From the NCBI RefSeq assembly GCF_003097495.1, contig NZ_QEOP01000002.1, positions 372,001 through 436,000 of the forward strand: a stretch of DNA of 64,000 nucleotides, written 5' to 3'. Source of the DNA: Amnibacterium flavum. Lineage in GTDB: Bacteria; Actinomycetota; Actinomycetes; Actinomycetales; Microbacteriaceae. Below the pieces are notes generated by a model, which was not told the origin of the DNA, did not search any database, and saw only the letters and a program-made list of their open reading frames with translations. A program made the position numbers and the translations under genes. This document shows positions 18,321 to 27,023 of the stretch, in pieces. Numbering within the stretch: position 1 is the first letter of the stretch; each line of letters starts with the position of its first letter.

Positions 18321-18818
18321 CTAGTCCTGCGCGATATGAGCGAACAGGAACCAGCGGTCCTTGACGAGACCCCGCTCGATCTCGACGAGCACGTCCTGGC
18401 TGGACACGTCGATGTCCTCCAGGTCGGTGATGCCCTTGTGCAGGACCTCGAGAGTGGCGTCGATCTGCGAGACGACCTGAGCGATCGTGTCGGGGATGCT
18501 CTGGAACCCGTCGTTCAGGGCGGGTGTGGTGGTGCTGGATGCGACGGTGCCGGTGCGGCCGTCGACGGGCAGGCCGAGGGCGACGACGCGCTCCGCGACG
18601 AGGTCGGCCCACTCGCGCACGTGGTCGACGTAGACGTCGAGCAGCTCGTGGATTCCGATGAAGTTGGGACCGCGGACGTGCCAGTGAGCCTGCTTGCCAT
18701 CGACGCTCATGGCGGTGAGGTTGACGACGAGGGGCTGGAGGAACTGGGCAACTCCAGCGGCCACGTCAGCTCCCCAGATGGACTCGGTCTTGTGGGCGAC
18801 TGTGGTGGTGTCGGTCAT
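18321..18818 (-). CDS. dps: Dps family ferritin-like DNA protection protein
   Basis: 165 residues. Dps forms a dodecamer that oxidises and stores iron, using peroxide, and can coat DNA in stress. The inter-subunit ferroxidase segment is visible: KQAHWHVRGPNFIGIHELLD near residues 42-62 and a later DHVREWADLVAER, supplying the His, Asp and Glu ligands. The ATG at 18818 is chosen for its ribosome site AAGGAAAGGG; an in-frame ATG 63 bases upstream lacks one. Residues 1-15 are a short, polar tail without the Lys-rich DNA-binding extension of E. coli Dps. Confidence 0.92.
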   Translation of the reverse strand: MTDTTTVAHKTESIWGADVAAGVAQFLQPLVVNLTAMSVDGKQAHWHVRGPNFIGIHELLDVYVDHVREWADLVAERVVALGLPVDGRTGTVASSTTTPALNDGFQSIPDTIAQVVSQIDATLEVLHKGITDLEDIDVSSQDVLVEIERGLVKDRWFLFAHIAQD

Positions 18819-18935
18819 GTGTGTCCCTTTCCTTGTACTGACAAACCCAACGCTACGCGCCTGGGAATTGTTCGCAAGCAAGCTGAGCCTGGGCTTACCC
18901 GCGACCGCCGTGCCTGCACTCGGTTCACGGCAGGG

Positions 18936-18951
18936 CGGGGGCTAACCCCCG
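18936..18951. other. Perfect hairpin in the dps / sensor kinase intergenic region
   Basis: CGGGGG-CTAA-CCCCCG. The 244-base divergent region 18819-19062 otherwise shows no gene. The hairpin sits nearer the kinase gene and may be part of its leader; no regulator is evident. Confidence 0.35.
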
Positions 18952-19062
18952 GCGTGGTTCGGGAGGCGGCTCCCTGCCGACGGCGCCACCGGATCGTCAA
19001 GCTCGAGGTGCAGCGAATCTGACGGGAAACACCTGGTCGGCTGCCAGACTGAAGAGGAACCC

Positions 19063-20508
19063 ATGAGCACCGAATCCGCAGCCCTAGCCGGGGACGCCGC
19101 GACTCCCGCCGTCGCCGTGGAGCCAACGCGACCGCGCGCGTTCTACTGGAGGCTCTGGTCGACGGTGCCGCGCGAGCTCGGCTATCTGGTGCCGGCGTTC
19201 CCGATCGCTCTGGCGGTCAGCATGATCCTCATCACCGCGTTCTCCGGTGCTGCCAGCCTGATCGCGGTCTTCGTCGGCGTCATCCTCGTGCCGTTCGTTC
19301 TCCTCGGGGCGCGCTTCGCCGGCCGATTCGACGTCGCGCGGCTCCGTTACACGGGTCTGCCCCGCTTCGACGAACCGCGTCTCGACCCGCCCTTCCGCGG
19401 TAAGCCGTTCACCCGCGCGCTCGTCGACGTGACCGCGAATCCCCACAACTGGCTGGCTTACGTTCACGGCGCCCTCATCGCTCCGACCATCGCGCTCGTG
19501 TCGTTCACCATCTGGTTCACCTGGGTCGCAACCACGCTGGCGCTGGTGCTCACGCCGATCTGGCTGCTCATCCCCTTCTCCCGAGGAAGCGGGGGGTTGG
19601 GCGGCTATCCCAGCGTCCAGGCCGGTGAGTGGAACATCGCCCAGGCCCTCAACTACGCGATGGGCAGGGGAGACAGCCCGGGCCTGGCGGTGGGTCTCGT
19701 GATTCTGACCGCCGTCGTCGGCCTGATGCTTCTCGCCCTGTTCCCGTTCGTCAGCCGTGGCCTCACCTGGGCTCACTGGGGTGCGGCTCGCCTCCTGCTC
19801 TCGCGCTTCCGGTCGGAGGAGATGGGCGAGGAGGTCGCGGCCCTCAGCGAATCACGTCGAGCCGCCGTCGTCGCCGAGGATCAGGCGCTGCGCCGCCTGG
19901 AGCGCGACATCCACGACGGCCCTCAGCAGCGTCTGCTGCGGCTCCAGCTCGACCTGGCCAGTGCGGAACGCCGGCTCGAGGAGGATCCCGAGAAGACGCG
20001 CGAGCTCCTCGCCTCCGCGCGGGTGATGACGCAGGACGCGCTCAACGAGCTTCGGGCGCTGACGCAGGGATTCGCGCCGCCCATCCTCCAGGACCGCGGG
20101 CTCGCGGCGGCCCTCGAGTCGCTCGGCAGTCGGAGCGCGGTGCCCGTCGATGTCCGGGTCGATCTCGGGTCGGCGGACCTGCCCAGCGAGGTCGAGCGCG
20201 GCGCCTACTTCGTCGCGGCCGAACTGGTCAGCAACGCCGTCAAGCATTCGTCGGCGTCCCGGATCGGGCTGCTCGCCCGAGTGCAGGACGGATCCGACGG
20301 TGAACCGGTCGGGCGCACGCTCCGGATCACGGTCGACGACGACGGAACGGGCGGCGCCCGGCCTGTCGCGGGCCACGGCCTCGCCGGCCTGACCGAACGC
20401 GTGACCGGAATGCGCGGCACGCTCTCGATCGACAGTCCGGTGGGTGGGCCCACGCGGGTGACCGCGATCCTGCCGCTGCAGGCGTCGCCCGACACGTCGA
20501 TAGCCTGA
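19063..20508 (+). CDS. Sensor histidine kinase (NarL-type two-component system)
   Basis: 481 residues. The N-terminal half is membranous, with about four segments in two pairs (about 42-90 and 140-175) plus one near 210-235, matching the putative sensor domain of actinobacterial kinases that face the envelope. The dimerisation domain has the HisKA_3 motif RLERDIHDGPQQRL near residue 280 with the phospho-acceptor His. The ATPase domain has the N box ELVSNAVKHSSA near 388 and the G box HGLAGLTERV near 442. The stimulus is unknown. Ribosome site AGAGGAA. Followed after five bases by its response regulator. Confidence 0.92.
   Translation: MSTESAALAGDAATPAVAVEPTRPRAFYWRLWSTVPRELGYLVPAFPIALAVSMILITAFSGAASLIAVFVGVILVPFVLLGARFAGRFDVARLRYTGLPRFDEPRLDPPFRGKPFTRALVDVTANPHNWLAYVHGALIAPTIALVSFTIWFTWVATTLALVLTPIWLLIPFSRGSGGLGGYPSVQAGEWNIAQALNYAMGRGDSPGLAVGLVILTAVVGLMLLALFPFVSRGLTWAHWGAARLLLSRFRSEEMGEEVAALSESRRAAVVAEDQALRRLERDIHDGPQQRLLRLQLDLASAERRLEEDPEKTRELLASARVMTQDALNELRALTQGFAPPILQDRGLAAALESLGSRSAVPVDVRVDLGSADLPSEVERGAYFVAAELVSNAVKHSSASRIGLLARVQDGSDGEPVGRTLRITVDDDGTGGARPVAGHGLAGLTERVTGMRGTLSIDSPVGGPTRVTAILPLQASPDTSIA
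20501..20506 (+). promoter_or_regulatory. Possible internal -10 for a leaderless response-regulator mRNA
   Basis: TAGCCT overlaps the end of the kinase gene and lies seven bases before the GTG at 20514. There is no ribosome site. It may be coincidental because the two genes could also be read from one mRNA. Confidence 0.3.
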
Positions 20509-20513
20509 TTTCC

Positions 20514-21173
20514 GTGAGCGATACCACGAGGCCCCTGCGCGTGCTGCTGGCCGAGGATTCGGTGCTGCTGCGCGAGGGCCTCGTGCGCGTTCTCGCCGAA
20601 GCCGGTTTCGAGACGGTCGCCGCAGTCGGTGACGCGACGGAGCTCGATGCGCTGATCGCCTCGAAGCAGCCCGATGTGGCGGTGCTCGATGTGCGGATGC
20701 CTCCCACCTTCCGTGACGAGGGGGTCAAGGCGGCGCTGCGGCTGAGGCGCACGCATCCCCGACTCGGCATCCTGCTGCTCAGTCAGTACGTCGAGGGCGC
20801 CTACGCCCGCGAACTGCTCGAATCGGGGACCGGGGGAGTCGGCTACCTGCTCAAAGACCGCGTCGCCTCGCTCGACGAACTGCGTGACGCGATCGAGCGC
20901 GTGGCGGCGGGCGGCACCGCGCTCGACCCTCTCGTCGTCAGCGAGATGATCGCCCGGCGTCACGACCCCATCGCGAACCTGACCCCTCGCGAAGCCGATG
21001 TGCTCGCGCTGATGGCCGAGGGACGCACGAACCAGGCCATCGCGTCGGCGTTGGTGATCGGGACCGGCGCGGTCGAGAAGAACGTGACGAGCATCTTCCA
21101 GAAACTCGGGCTCGAGGATTCCGGATCCGAGCACCGACGCGTGCTCGCGGTGCTGGCCTTCCTGCAGCGCTGA
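20514..21173 (+). CDS. LuxR/NarL-family response regulator
   Basis: 219 residues. The receiver domain (about 1-125) has the acidic pair in LLAEDSVLL, the phospho-acceptor Asp in AVLDVRMPP near residue 61, and Lys in YLLKDRV near 119. The C-terminal helix-turn-helix begins LTPREADVLALMAEG near 158 and contains the recognition helix region SALVIGTGAVEKNVTSIFQKLGL. It would bind DNA when phosphorylated by the adjacent kinase. The C-terminus (GSEHRRVLAVLAFLQR) matches the branch of NarL regulators paired with membrane-sensor kinases. GTG start. Confidence 0.93.
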   Translation: MSDTTRPLRVLLAEDSVLLREGLVRVLAEAGFETVAAVGDATELDALIASKQPDVAVLDVRMPPTFRDEGVKAALRLRRTHPRLGILLLSQYVEGAYARELLESGTGGVGYLLKDRVASLDELRDAIERVAAGGTALDPLVVSEMIARRHDPIANLTPREADVLALMAEGRTNQAIASALVIGTGAVEKNVTSIFQKLGLEDSGSEHRRVLAVLAFLQR

Positions 21174-21209
21174 GGCGGCCTTCCCGGATGCGTCGGGGAT
21201 ACTGACGGG

Positions 21210-21932
21210 ATGGCATCGGCGGCAGAGGTGACGACGAGGTGGTTCGACCACCGCCTCATCCGGGCCGCGCGGATCGTGGTCGGAGTCGGCGTCTTCGGCA
21301 CGGTGATCGCGAACATGTTCATCGTCGCCGGGCACCCGGGCGGCCTCGATCTCGGCAACTACCTGAGCTTCTTCACCAACCTCAGCAATCTGATCGCCGG
21401 GGTTGTTTTCGTGGTCTCGGGTGCGTTCGTCCGCGACCGTCTGCCCGCGTGGTGGGACGGCGTCCGCGGTGCGATGGCCCTGTACCTCGGGCTCGCCGGC
21501 GTGGTATTCGCCCTGCTCCTGCAGTGGCTCCCGAGCGCGGGGACGATCACACCGTGGGTCAATGCGATCGTGCACCTCGGCATGCCGATCCTCGCGGTGC
21601 TCGACTGGCTTCTCATCCCCTCAATCAGGGCGGCGCCCTGGTGGCGGCCCCTCGCCTGGCTGGCCTTCCCGCTCGCCTACCTCGTCTACACGCTGATCCG
21701 GGGGCCCATCGTCGACTGGTACCCGTACGACTTCGTCGACCCGCGGCTGTGGGGCGGGTACGAGCGACTGGTCAGGACGACCGGGGTCGTCGTCCTCGGC
21801 TTCCTCGCCGGGGCGATCGTGCTCGATATGCTCGGTCGCGTGCGATTCCGTCTCGCGATCCGCGCTGAACGGCGTTCCGTTGCGGCCGGAGGCTCGACCG
21901 TGTCGGTGGAGAGGGATAGCGTTCGGCGCTGA
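21210..21932 (+). CDS. Pr6Pr-family membrane protein
   Basis: 240 residues with about six membrane segments and a short basic cytoplasmic tail. The patterns LSFFTNLSNLIAGV near residue 52, HLGMPILAVLDWLL near 117 and LVYTLIRGPIVDWYPYDF near 152 are those of the Pr6Pr (FAR-17a/AIG1-like) family. Members are uncharacterised in bacteria; eukaryotic relatives include lipid-ester hydrolases with Thr and His active residues, but I cannot carry that function over. GATACT lies six bases before the ATG, with no ribosome site, so the mRNA may be leaderless. Confidence 0.85.
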   Translation: MASAAEVTTRWFDHRLIRAARIVVGVGVFGTVIANMFIVAGHPGGLDLGNYLSFFTNLSNLIAGVVFVVSGAFVRDRLPAWWDGVRGAMALYLGLAGVVFALLLQWLPSAGTITPWVNAIVHLGMPILAVLDWLLIPSIRAAPWWRPLAWLAFPLAYLVYTLIRGPIVDWYPYDFVDPRLWGGYERLVRTTGVVVLGFLAGAIVLDMLGRVRFRLAIRAERRSVAAGGSTVSVERDSVRR

Positions 21933-21995
21933 CGGGCCAGGATGCCCGCCTCGGTCGCATCGCGATCCGATGGCCGCGAATCAGATGGAGCGAGA

Positions 21996-22382
21996 ATGCC
22001 TCTCGAGCACATCAATCCCGACACCATGCACTCGAATCCCGCGTTCTCGCAGGCCACCCTGGTGTCCGGCGGCCGCACCCTCTACATCGGCGAGCAGAAC
22101 GGGGTGGATGAGCACGGGGCCATCGTCGAGGGCGGAGCGCGGGCCCAGGCGCTTCAGGCTCTCGACCAGGTGAAGCGCCTCCTCGCCGCGGTCGGGGCCA
22201 CACAGGCCGACGTCGCGGTGCTCCGGGTGTTCTACGGGCGCGACGTCGAGCTTCAGGACATCATGTCGGCGTCGATGGAGGCGTGGGGACCGCACCCCAC
22301 CGCACTCACCGTCGTCCAGGTGCACGCGCTGGCTCGCGCCGGCGCGCTCGTCGGCATCGAGGCCATCGCTCACCTGGCGTAA
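21996..22382 (+). CDS. RidA family protein
   Basis: 128 residues, one YjgF/YER057c/UK114 domain. RidA proteins are small trimeric deaminases that hydrolyse reactive enamine/imine intermediates from PLP enzymes. The N-terminal strand reads INPDTMHSNPAFSQATLVSGG. The canonical catalytic Arg lies in the VAVLRVFYG segment rather than the usual VVKTTVF, so it may belong to a non-canonical subgroup. The ATG at 21996 has GGAG five bases upstream. The C-terminal PTALTVVQVHALARAGALVGIEAIA segment is family-like. It ends convergent with the flotillin gene. Confidence 0.85.
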   Translation: MPLEHINPDTMHSNPAFSQATLVSGGRTLYIGEQNGVDEHGAIVEGGARAQALQALDQVKRLLAAVGATQADVAVLRVFYGRDVELQDIMSASMEAWGPHPTALTVVQVHALARAGALVGIEAIAHLA

Positions 22383-22449
22383 CCGGGGGTCGCCCGGTAC
22401 CGCCCCGAGGTCGAACGGAAGGGCGGAACCGGGCGATTCTCTGCCGGTG

Positions 22450-23976
22450 CTACTCGGCGGTGTCGGTGGTCGGCTTGCGACGAGAGCGGGGCGACGACTC
22501 GCTGATGGCTTCGCCGATCGCCGTGCCGGTCGCGCGTCCCGTGATCAGGTCGGCGATGTCGATCCCGACGAGGTCCTTGATGATCTGGGTGCTCGTCGCG
22601 AGCTGGCCGCTCACGCTCTGGTTCAGTGCCGACGTGGGGTTGCCCTCGGACGAGATGATCGTCATCTGACCGACACCGGCGAGAGGCTCGCCCGCGGCGC
22701 GCACGATCTCGGGCAGCTGGGCGATGATCTGCTGACGGAGGAGGTCGAGCGACTGCTCGGCGAGAGCCTCCGCCTTCGCACGGGTCGCCTCGGCCTCGGC
22801 GGTACCCGTTGCACGGATCGACGCGGCCTCGGCTTCACCTTCGGCCCGGAGGGCCTCGGCTGCGGCGAATCGGCGGTTCTTGTCTGCGAGACCTTCGGCC
22901 TCGATCGCCTCGGCGGCGGCACGACGGCGGTTGCGGTCGGCGACACCTTCGGTCTCGATGGCCTCGGCGGCCGACTTGCGGGCGTCACGCAGGGCGTTGG
23001 CGTTGGCGATCGCCGCGGCGGCATCCGCCTCGGCCTTCTTCTGGATCGAGTACGCCTCGGCGTCGGCGACCGCGCGGATCTCGGCGTCGAGCTCCTGCTT
23101 GCGGAGTCCGACGCGCTTTCCCGCGGTGACCTCCTGCTGCGCCACGACCTCCTGCTGGGCGATCGCCTCGGCGAGAGGAGCCGCCGCGGCGGCTTCGGCG
23201 CGAGCCTTATCGGTCTCCTTCTGGATCTCGGCGCGGCGCAGGTCGAGGCGGCGCTGCGACTCGGCGACGGCCTGGTCGGCGCCGATACGAGCCTCTTCCG
23301 ATGCCTGGCGGGACACGGACTCGGCGATCTCGGCGACCTGCTTCACGCGGGCGGCCTCGCCACGACCGAGGTCGCGGATGTATCCGTTGTCGTCGTCGAT
23401 CTCCTTGATCTGCAGGGTGTCGATCTGGAGACCCTGGACATCGAGCGACTCGCGCACGGCCTCGAGGACCTGGCCCTGCAGGGCGGACCGGTTGGTGATG
23501 ATCTCGGTGACGGTCAGCTGACCGACGATGGAGCGGACCGAACCGCTGAGGACCTCTTCGGTCGAGGACTCGATCTGGTCCTGCTGGTTGAGGAACCGCT
23601 GTGCGGCCGCGCGGACCATGCTCTCGGAACCGCCGACCTTCACGACGGCGACGGCGTTCACGCGGATGGTGATGGCGTCGCGCGTCTGCGCGGTGGCCTG
23701 CACGTTGAGCTGCCGGCTGCGGAGGCTGAGCTTGAAGTACGCCTCGACGACGGGCTTGACGAAGACACGCGATCCGAAGACCACCCGCTGCCCGGCGTTC
23801 TCGTCGAGCTCGGAACCGGTCTTCGCCCCCTTCTGCCGTGAGGTGACGATGATGGCCTCGTCGGGCTTCGCCACTTTGATGCCGCGGAGGACGACGACGA
23901 GCACGATGAGGGCGACGACGACGATGACGCCGATGAGAATTGCGGGTCCGATCAGGTCGGAATTTGCTTCGATCAC
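22450..23976 (-). CDS. floT: Flotillin-like SPFH domain protein
   Basis: 508 residues. A single membrane segment (about 10-32) anchors the N-terminus, followed by an SPFH/band 7 domain (about 33-200) and a long Glu/Ala-rich helical flotillin repeat region (about 205-415), with a flexible Ser/Arg-rich tail. Flotillins form large oligomeric scaffolds in membrane microdomains and stabilise signalling and secretion complexes. The start is GTG 23976; CATACT lies six bases upstream on the minus strand and there is no ribosome site, so it may be leaderless. An NfeD-type partner, common beside flotillins, is absent. Confidence 0.88.
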   Translation of the reverse strand: MIEANSDLIGPAILIGVIVVVALIVLVVVLRGIKVAKPDEAIIVTSRQKGAKTGSELDENAGQRVVFGSRVFVKPVVEAYFKLSLRSRQLNVQATAQTRDAITIRVNAVAVVKVGGSESMVRAAAQRFLNQQDQIESSTEEVLSGSVRSIVGQLTVTEIITNRSALQGQVLEAVRESLDVQGLQIDTLQIKEIDDDNGYIRDLGRGEAARVKQVAEIAESVSRQASEEARIGADQAVAESQRRLDLRRAEIQKETDKARAEAAAAAPLAEAIAQQEVVAQQEVTAGKRVGLRKQELDAEIRAVADAEAYSIQKKAEADAAAAIANANALRDARKSAAEAIETEGVADRNRRRAAAEAIEAEGLADKNRRFAAAEALRAEGEAEAASIRATGTAEAEATRAKAEALAEQSLDLLRQQIIAQLPEIVRAAGEPLAGVGQMTIISSEGNPTSALNQSVSGQLATSTQIIKDLVGIDIADLITGRATGTAIGEAISESSPRSRRKPTTDTAE

Positions 23977-24039
23977 GAAACCAGTATGTCGTGACGGAGT
24001 ATGCGTCCGAAAGTATGGAGAGCGAAAAGATGCCCCGGA

Positions 24040-24465
24040 TCAGGCGGCGAGGTGATCGCGGATCCAGTTTCCGGCGTCATCGGGCGAGAGGCGGCCCTCG
24101 CGGAGGAGGCGGGAGAACTCGAGCGCGGCATCGCTGAGGCGCCCGTCGGCGGAGCCGGCCGGATCCCTCAGCACGTGTCGGGAGCTCCATGCGGCGAGTC
24201 TCTCGCCGAGCAGCACGGGCGCGACGGCGACACCGGCGAAGTGTCGAACCTGGCCGCGGGTGCCGTCATCGAATTCGGCACGGAACCCCGACCCGGTGAA
24301 CCGGTTGCGACCGCCGGTCGCCAGGTCCCTGTATCCGAGCAGGCCAGGGCGGATGCGTGCGCAGTTCCAGGCGAAGGCCCGCAGGAAGGGGCGAGGGGCG
24401 AGCTCGCGCGCCGCGAGCCGATCGGCGACCCGCGCCATCCGCTCGACGGCGGTCACCTCGTCCAC
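24040..24465 (-). CDS. Hypothetical protein
   Basis: 141 residues from a GTG start at 24465 (an alternative GTG is at 24456). Soluble and basic, with a helical N-terminus (MARVADRLAARELAPRPFL) and the central GGRNRFTGSGFRAEFDDG strand pair. No domain was recognised. Ribosome site GGAG lies close to the GTG, a better fit to the second start. A similarly oriented but broken LGFP gene lies upstream, and flotillin downstream; nothing in the context points to a job. Confidence 0.55.
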   Translation of the reverse strand: MDEVTAVERMARVADRLAARELAPRPFLRAFAWNCARIRPGLLGYRDLATGGRNRFTGSGFRAEFDDGTRGQVRHFAGVAVAPVLLGERLAAWSSRHVLRDPAGSADGRLSDAALEFSRLLREGRLSPDDAGNWIRDHLAA

Positions 24466-24578
24466 AGCTCCAGTCTGCCCGGCGCTGTCTGCGAGACGGG
24501 TGTCCGGGGCGCGGCGGCACCGTCGAGCGCCGTCCGATCCGACCGGTCGGTGCGATGAGCCGCGCGACGGACCAGCTC

Positions 24579-25573
24579 TCAGCGCAGAAGGTAGGTTGCG
24601 GTTCCCTGGGCATCGACTCGGATCTGGCCACCCTGGAATTCCTGGGTCGTCACTCCACCGGACGTGACCGCGTCGGCCTTCGGGTAAGCGAGCGGGCCGC
24701 TCTCCCAGCCCGTGGTGCCCCATAGAGTGCGCACCGCGCCCGATGTGGCATGGGCGCCGGTGGTGGGCGACCAGTGCACGGATCCGCCGGCGAAGTCCTG
24801 ATAGCACCCGTTGCCGCGCAACCCGCAGCTCTGGGCGGAGATCGGCCAGCCGAGTACACCCGTCTGCGCACCGACGCGGCTGTAGGCGGCTCCGGTCTCG
24901 CCGCGGTCGACCAGCTGGACCGCACCCGCCGAGGTGGCGAAGACCGTCTGGCCCTGGAACTGCTGGACGATTCCCGTCGACGACACCACCGCGTCGGCCG
25001 AGGGGTATCCGAGGAAGCCGGACTCCCAGCCCGTCGACGCCCAGTAGGAGCGGATGGTCGACCAGGTGGCGTGAGCACCCGTCGCGGGGGACCAGTGGAT
25101 CGAGCCGTTCGTGAAGTCCTAGTAGCAGCCGTTCCTGAGCAGACCGCAGCGCTGCTGGTTCGCGGGCCAACCCAGCACGCCTGTCTGCGAACCCGCACGG
25201 CCGTAGGCGGCACCGGTCTCGCCGCGGTCGACGGTGCGCACGGCGCCGCTCGCCAGCGCGTAGACGGTCTGTCCCTGGAACTGCTGCTGCGTGCCGTCGG
25301 CAATGGTCACGGCATCACCGGTCGGATAGCCGAGCGAGCTGTTCTCCCAGCCCTGTGCGGCCCAGTAGCTGCGGATTGCTCCGGAGGTCGCGTGGGCTCC
25401 GCCGGCCGGTGACCAGTGGATCGATCCGCCCTCGAAGTCCTGATAGCAGCCGTTTCTCGGCAGCCCGCAGCGCTGCTGATTCGTCGGCCAGCCGAGCGCG
25501 CCCGTTTCCGAGCCGTTCCTCGCGTACGCGGCACCCGTCTCTCCACGGTGGACCAGCAGGATCGAGCCCGTGC
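24579..25573 (-). pseudogene. Truncated LGFP-repeat surface protein gene with an internal stop
   Basis: Translated from about 25573 to the stop at 24579 the frame encodes LGFP-type repeats: LGWPTNQQ, LGYPTGDA, LGWPANQQ, LGYPSADA, LGWPISAQ, LAYPKADA, each with a nearby QDFxGGSIHWSP or QEFQGG strand. LGFP domains bind cell-wall envelope components in actinobacteria. At 25119-25121 a conserved CAG (Gln of CYQDF) is TAG in this copy, splitting the frame; the other two copies keep CAG. Homology stops abruptly near 25573, with no start codon or signal peptide, so the 5' part is missing. The remaining repeats look otherwise intact, so decay is recent. Confidence 0.75.
24600..25540 (-). repeat. Three tandem 321-bp repeats in the LGFP pseudogene
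   Basis: Equivalent sites (for example the RGETGAAY codons near 24890, 25211 and 25532) are exactly 321 bases apart, or 107 codons. Each unit holds two LGFP motifs. Conservation at DNA level is high, which suggests recent amplification and gives a substrate for recombination. Confidence 0.8.
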
Positions 25574-25827
25574 AGCGCCTCCGCCGATCGCCGCTCTCGG
25601 CGAGCGTCGGCCGAGCGCGCGGAGACCCTTTCGAAGCCCGCGAATCTGTACCCCCATACAGCACCCCCGCAGCGATCGTAGACATCGGGCGCCTCGCTGG
25701 GGTGGGTTCGGCCCGAATTGGGGGCGACGTCGGCCCGGCCCATTTCGTCCGCCGCGAGCGGTGTCGGGTTCCGATCAGGCCCCCCCCGCATATCGTGAGC
25801 GGACGTTCACGACGAAGGAGCACCACC
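25574..25827. other. Non-coding stretch upstream of the broken LGFP gene
   Basis: No supported gene. The long frame on the minus strand that runs through here is the antisense of the next gene and has no LGFP homology. The last bases GACGAAGGAG form the ribosome site of the gene at 25828. A run of eight Cs lies at about 25780-25790. Confidence 0.4.
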
Positions 25828-26142
25828 ATGAACACGTCCTCACTCATCAACCAGGTCAACGAGTCGCTTGCCGCGCTCGGCGAGGGCCCGTTCACCACGG
25901 TGGACAGCACGGAGTCGGGTGAGGGTGCAGTAGTGACGGGGCACCTCGACGGGCGCCTGCTCCGCATCGAGTTCGTCGAAGAGGGAAGCGGCGACGGTCC
26001 GGAGAAGGGCCACACCGTCGAGGTCATCGACGACGCGACCGGCGAGAGCCTCGGCAAGGGCCGCGGCGACTCGACATTCGCCGACGCCATCTCCTCGCAC
26101 AGCTGGGCGGGAACCGTCGAGGCCCTCAAGAAGCTGAGCTGA
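25828..26142 (+). CDS. Small conserved hypothetical protein
   Basis: 104 residues, acidic (many Asp and Glu) and free of Cys. A strong ribosome site GAAGGAG precedes ATG 25828. It reads as a small alpha/beta protein: an N-terminal helix (SSLINQVNESLAALG), central strands with the GHLDGRLLRIEFVEEGSGD turn, and a final helix SHSWAGTVEALKKLS. I recognise no named domain. It stands alone between the LGFP remnant and another unknown gene. Confidence 0.7.
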   Translation: MNTSSLINQVNESLAALGEGPFTTVDSTESGEGAVVTGHLDGRLLRIEFVEEGSGDGPEKGHTVEVIDDATGESLGKGRGDSTFADAISSHSWAGTVEALKKLS

Positions 26143-26238
26143 CAACTCGGCTGAACGAAGGCCGCGCAGCGCGTACCGAGACCCTGCCCGCGATGCTGCA
26201 GCTACCCGCACCTCCAGACGCCCCGGCAAGATGGCCGC

Positions 26239-26763
26239 GTGGACGGTGAGCCCTTAGAACGACGAGTCTCTCGCTGGGACGGCGAGGCCGACGTCGCCGA
26301 CCACCTCCGATCGACGATTCGCATCTCCTGCGGTTACGCAGGAACAGTCCTCTGGTTCGTGGGCGGCCCTGTCGACTATCCGGACTCCGGTCTCAGCGAT
26401 CAGCTGTGCGACGACTTGGCGGAGTGGGAGCGCGTCTACGACGAGGCGATGGTCCCAGACTTCGCGTGGGGTTCCATCGACAAGGAGCGAGCGCACTCCG
26501 AGGAGGGGCTTCGTCTGGCACGCGTGGTGGCGGAGGAGGTCGGCGATGCATTCGAGGTAGAGGTCGATGACCCCGACAGTTCCGATTCCGGGCGGATCAA
26601 GGGAGTCGGGCAGGGCGCTAATCCGGCGGCAGCCGCAGCGTTCCGTGAACTCGTGAGGCAGGACCTCGAGGTGGCAGGACGAATCCAGCGAGCCAGAGAG
26701 AATGGGGCCCAGCTCTACTTCACGCACCTTCCGCCGGATGAGGGCGGACTCCAGCCGGACTAG
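26239..26763 (+). CDS. Hypothetical protein
   Basis: 174 residues from GTG 26239. Acidic and soluble. It contains GYAGTVLWFVGGPVDYPDSGLSDQL near residue 34, a conserved-looking turn region, and an acidic stretch VEVDDPDSSDSGR near 110. No domain was recognised. CAAGAT lies six bases upstream and no ribosome site is present. GC content is lower than in neighbours, and the codon choice includes more A/T third positions, so it may be acquired. Confidence 0.65.
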   Translation: MDGEPLERRVSRWDGEADVADHLRSTIRISCGYAGTVLWFVGGPVDYPDSGLSDQLCDDLAEWERVYDEAMVPDFAWGSIDKERAHSEEGLRLARVVAEEVGDAFEVEVDDPDSSDSGRIKGVGQGANPAAAAAFRELVRQDLEVAGRIQRARENGAQLYFTHLPPDEGGLQPD

Positions 26764-26789
26764 TGAAAGGGAACGGACGCGTCCCCTTA

Positions 26790-27023
26790 CTACTTTCGCG
26801 GGGTCCGTTCGTAGCCGCGCGGCGTCCGCATCCCGTCGCGAAATGAGAACGCGAACTGGATCACCACCAGCGGAAACGTGGTGAAGGTGAACCAGAACGC
26901 GGGGTAGCCGAATACGAGTCCGCCGATCCCGACAAGGGCCGCGGCGACCCACAGCGGGGCAAGGACCTTCTGCCATGTGGCCATTCGCTTCCACCAACGG
27001 GGCCGTAGTGACGACTCCGTCAT
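26790..27023 (-). CDS. Small membrane protein (2 segments)
   Basis: 77 residues from ATG 27023, a start fixed by its ATGA overlap with the stop of the upstream gene. After a basic N-terminus (LRPRWWKRM) there are two membrane segments, about residues 20-40 and 42-60, and a basic Pro/Arg tail. Function unknown. With the preceding gene it forms a two-gene operon of tiny membrane proteins. Confidence 0.65.
   Translation of the reverse strand: MTESSLRPRWWKRMATWQKVLAPLWVAAALVGIGGLVFGYPAFWFTFTTFPLVVIQFAFSFRDGMRTPRGYERTPRK

Noticed and set aside
22447-23841. 464-codon plus-strand frame across flotillin
   Set aside because: Shadow frame of the EA-rich flotillin repeats; composition is Leu/Gly/Asp rich and without a ribosome site.
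24600-25540. CRISPR or minisatellite reading of the 321-bp repeats
   Set aside because: The period is a multiple of three and encodes LGFP domains, so it is a protein repeat.
25119-26129. Minus-strand frame starting at 26129 and including LGFP repeats
   Set aside because: Only the part below about 25573 is LGFP-like; the 5' part is antisense to the gene at 25828.
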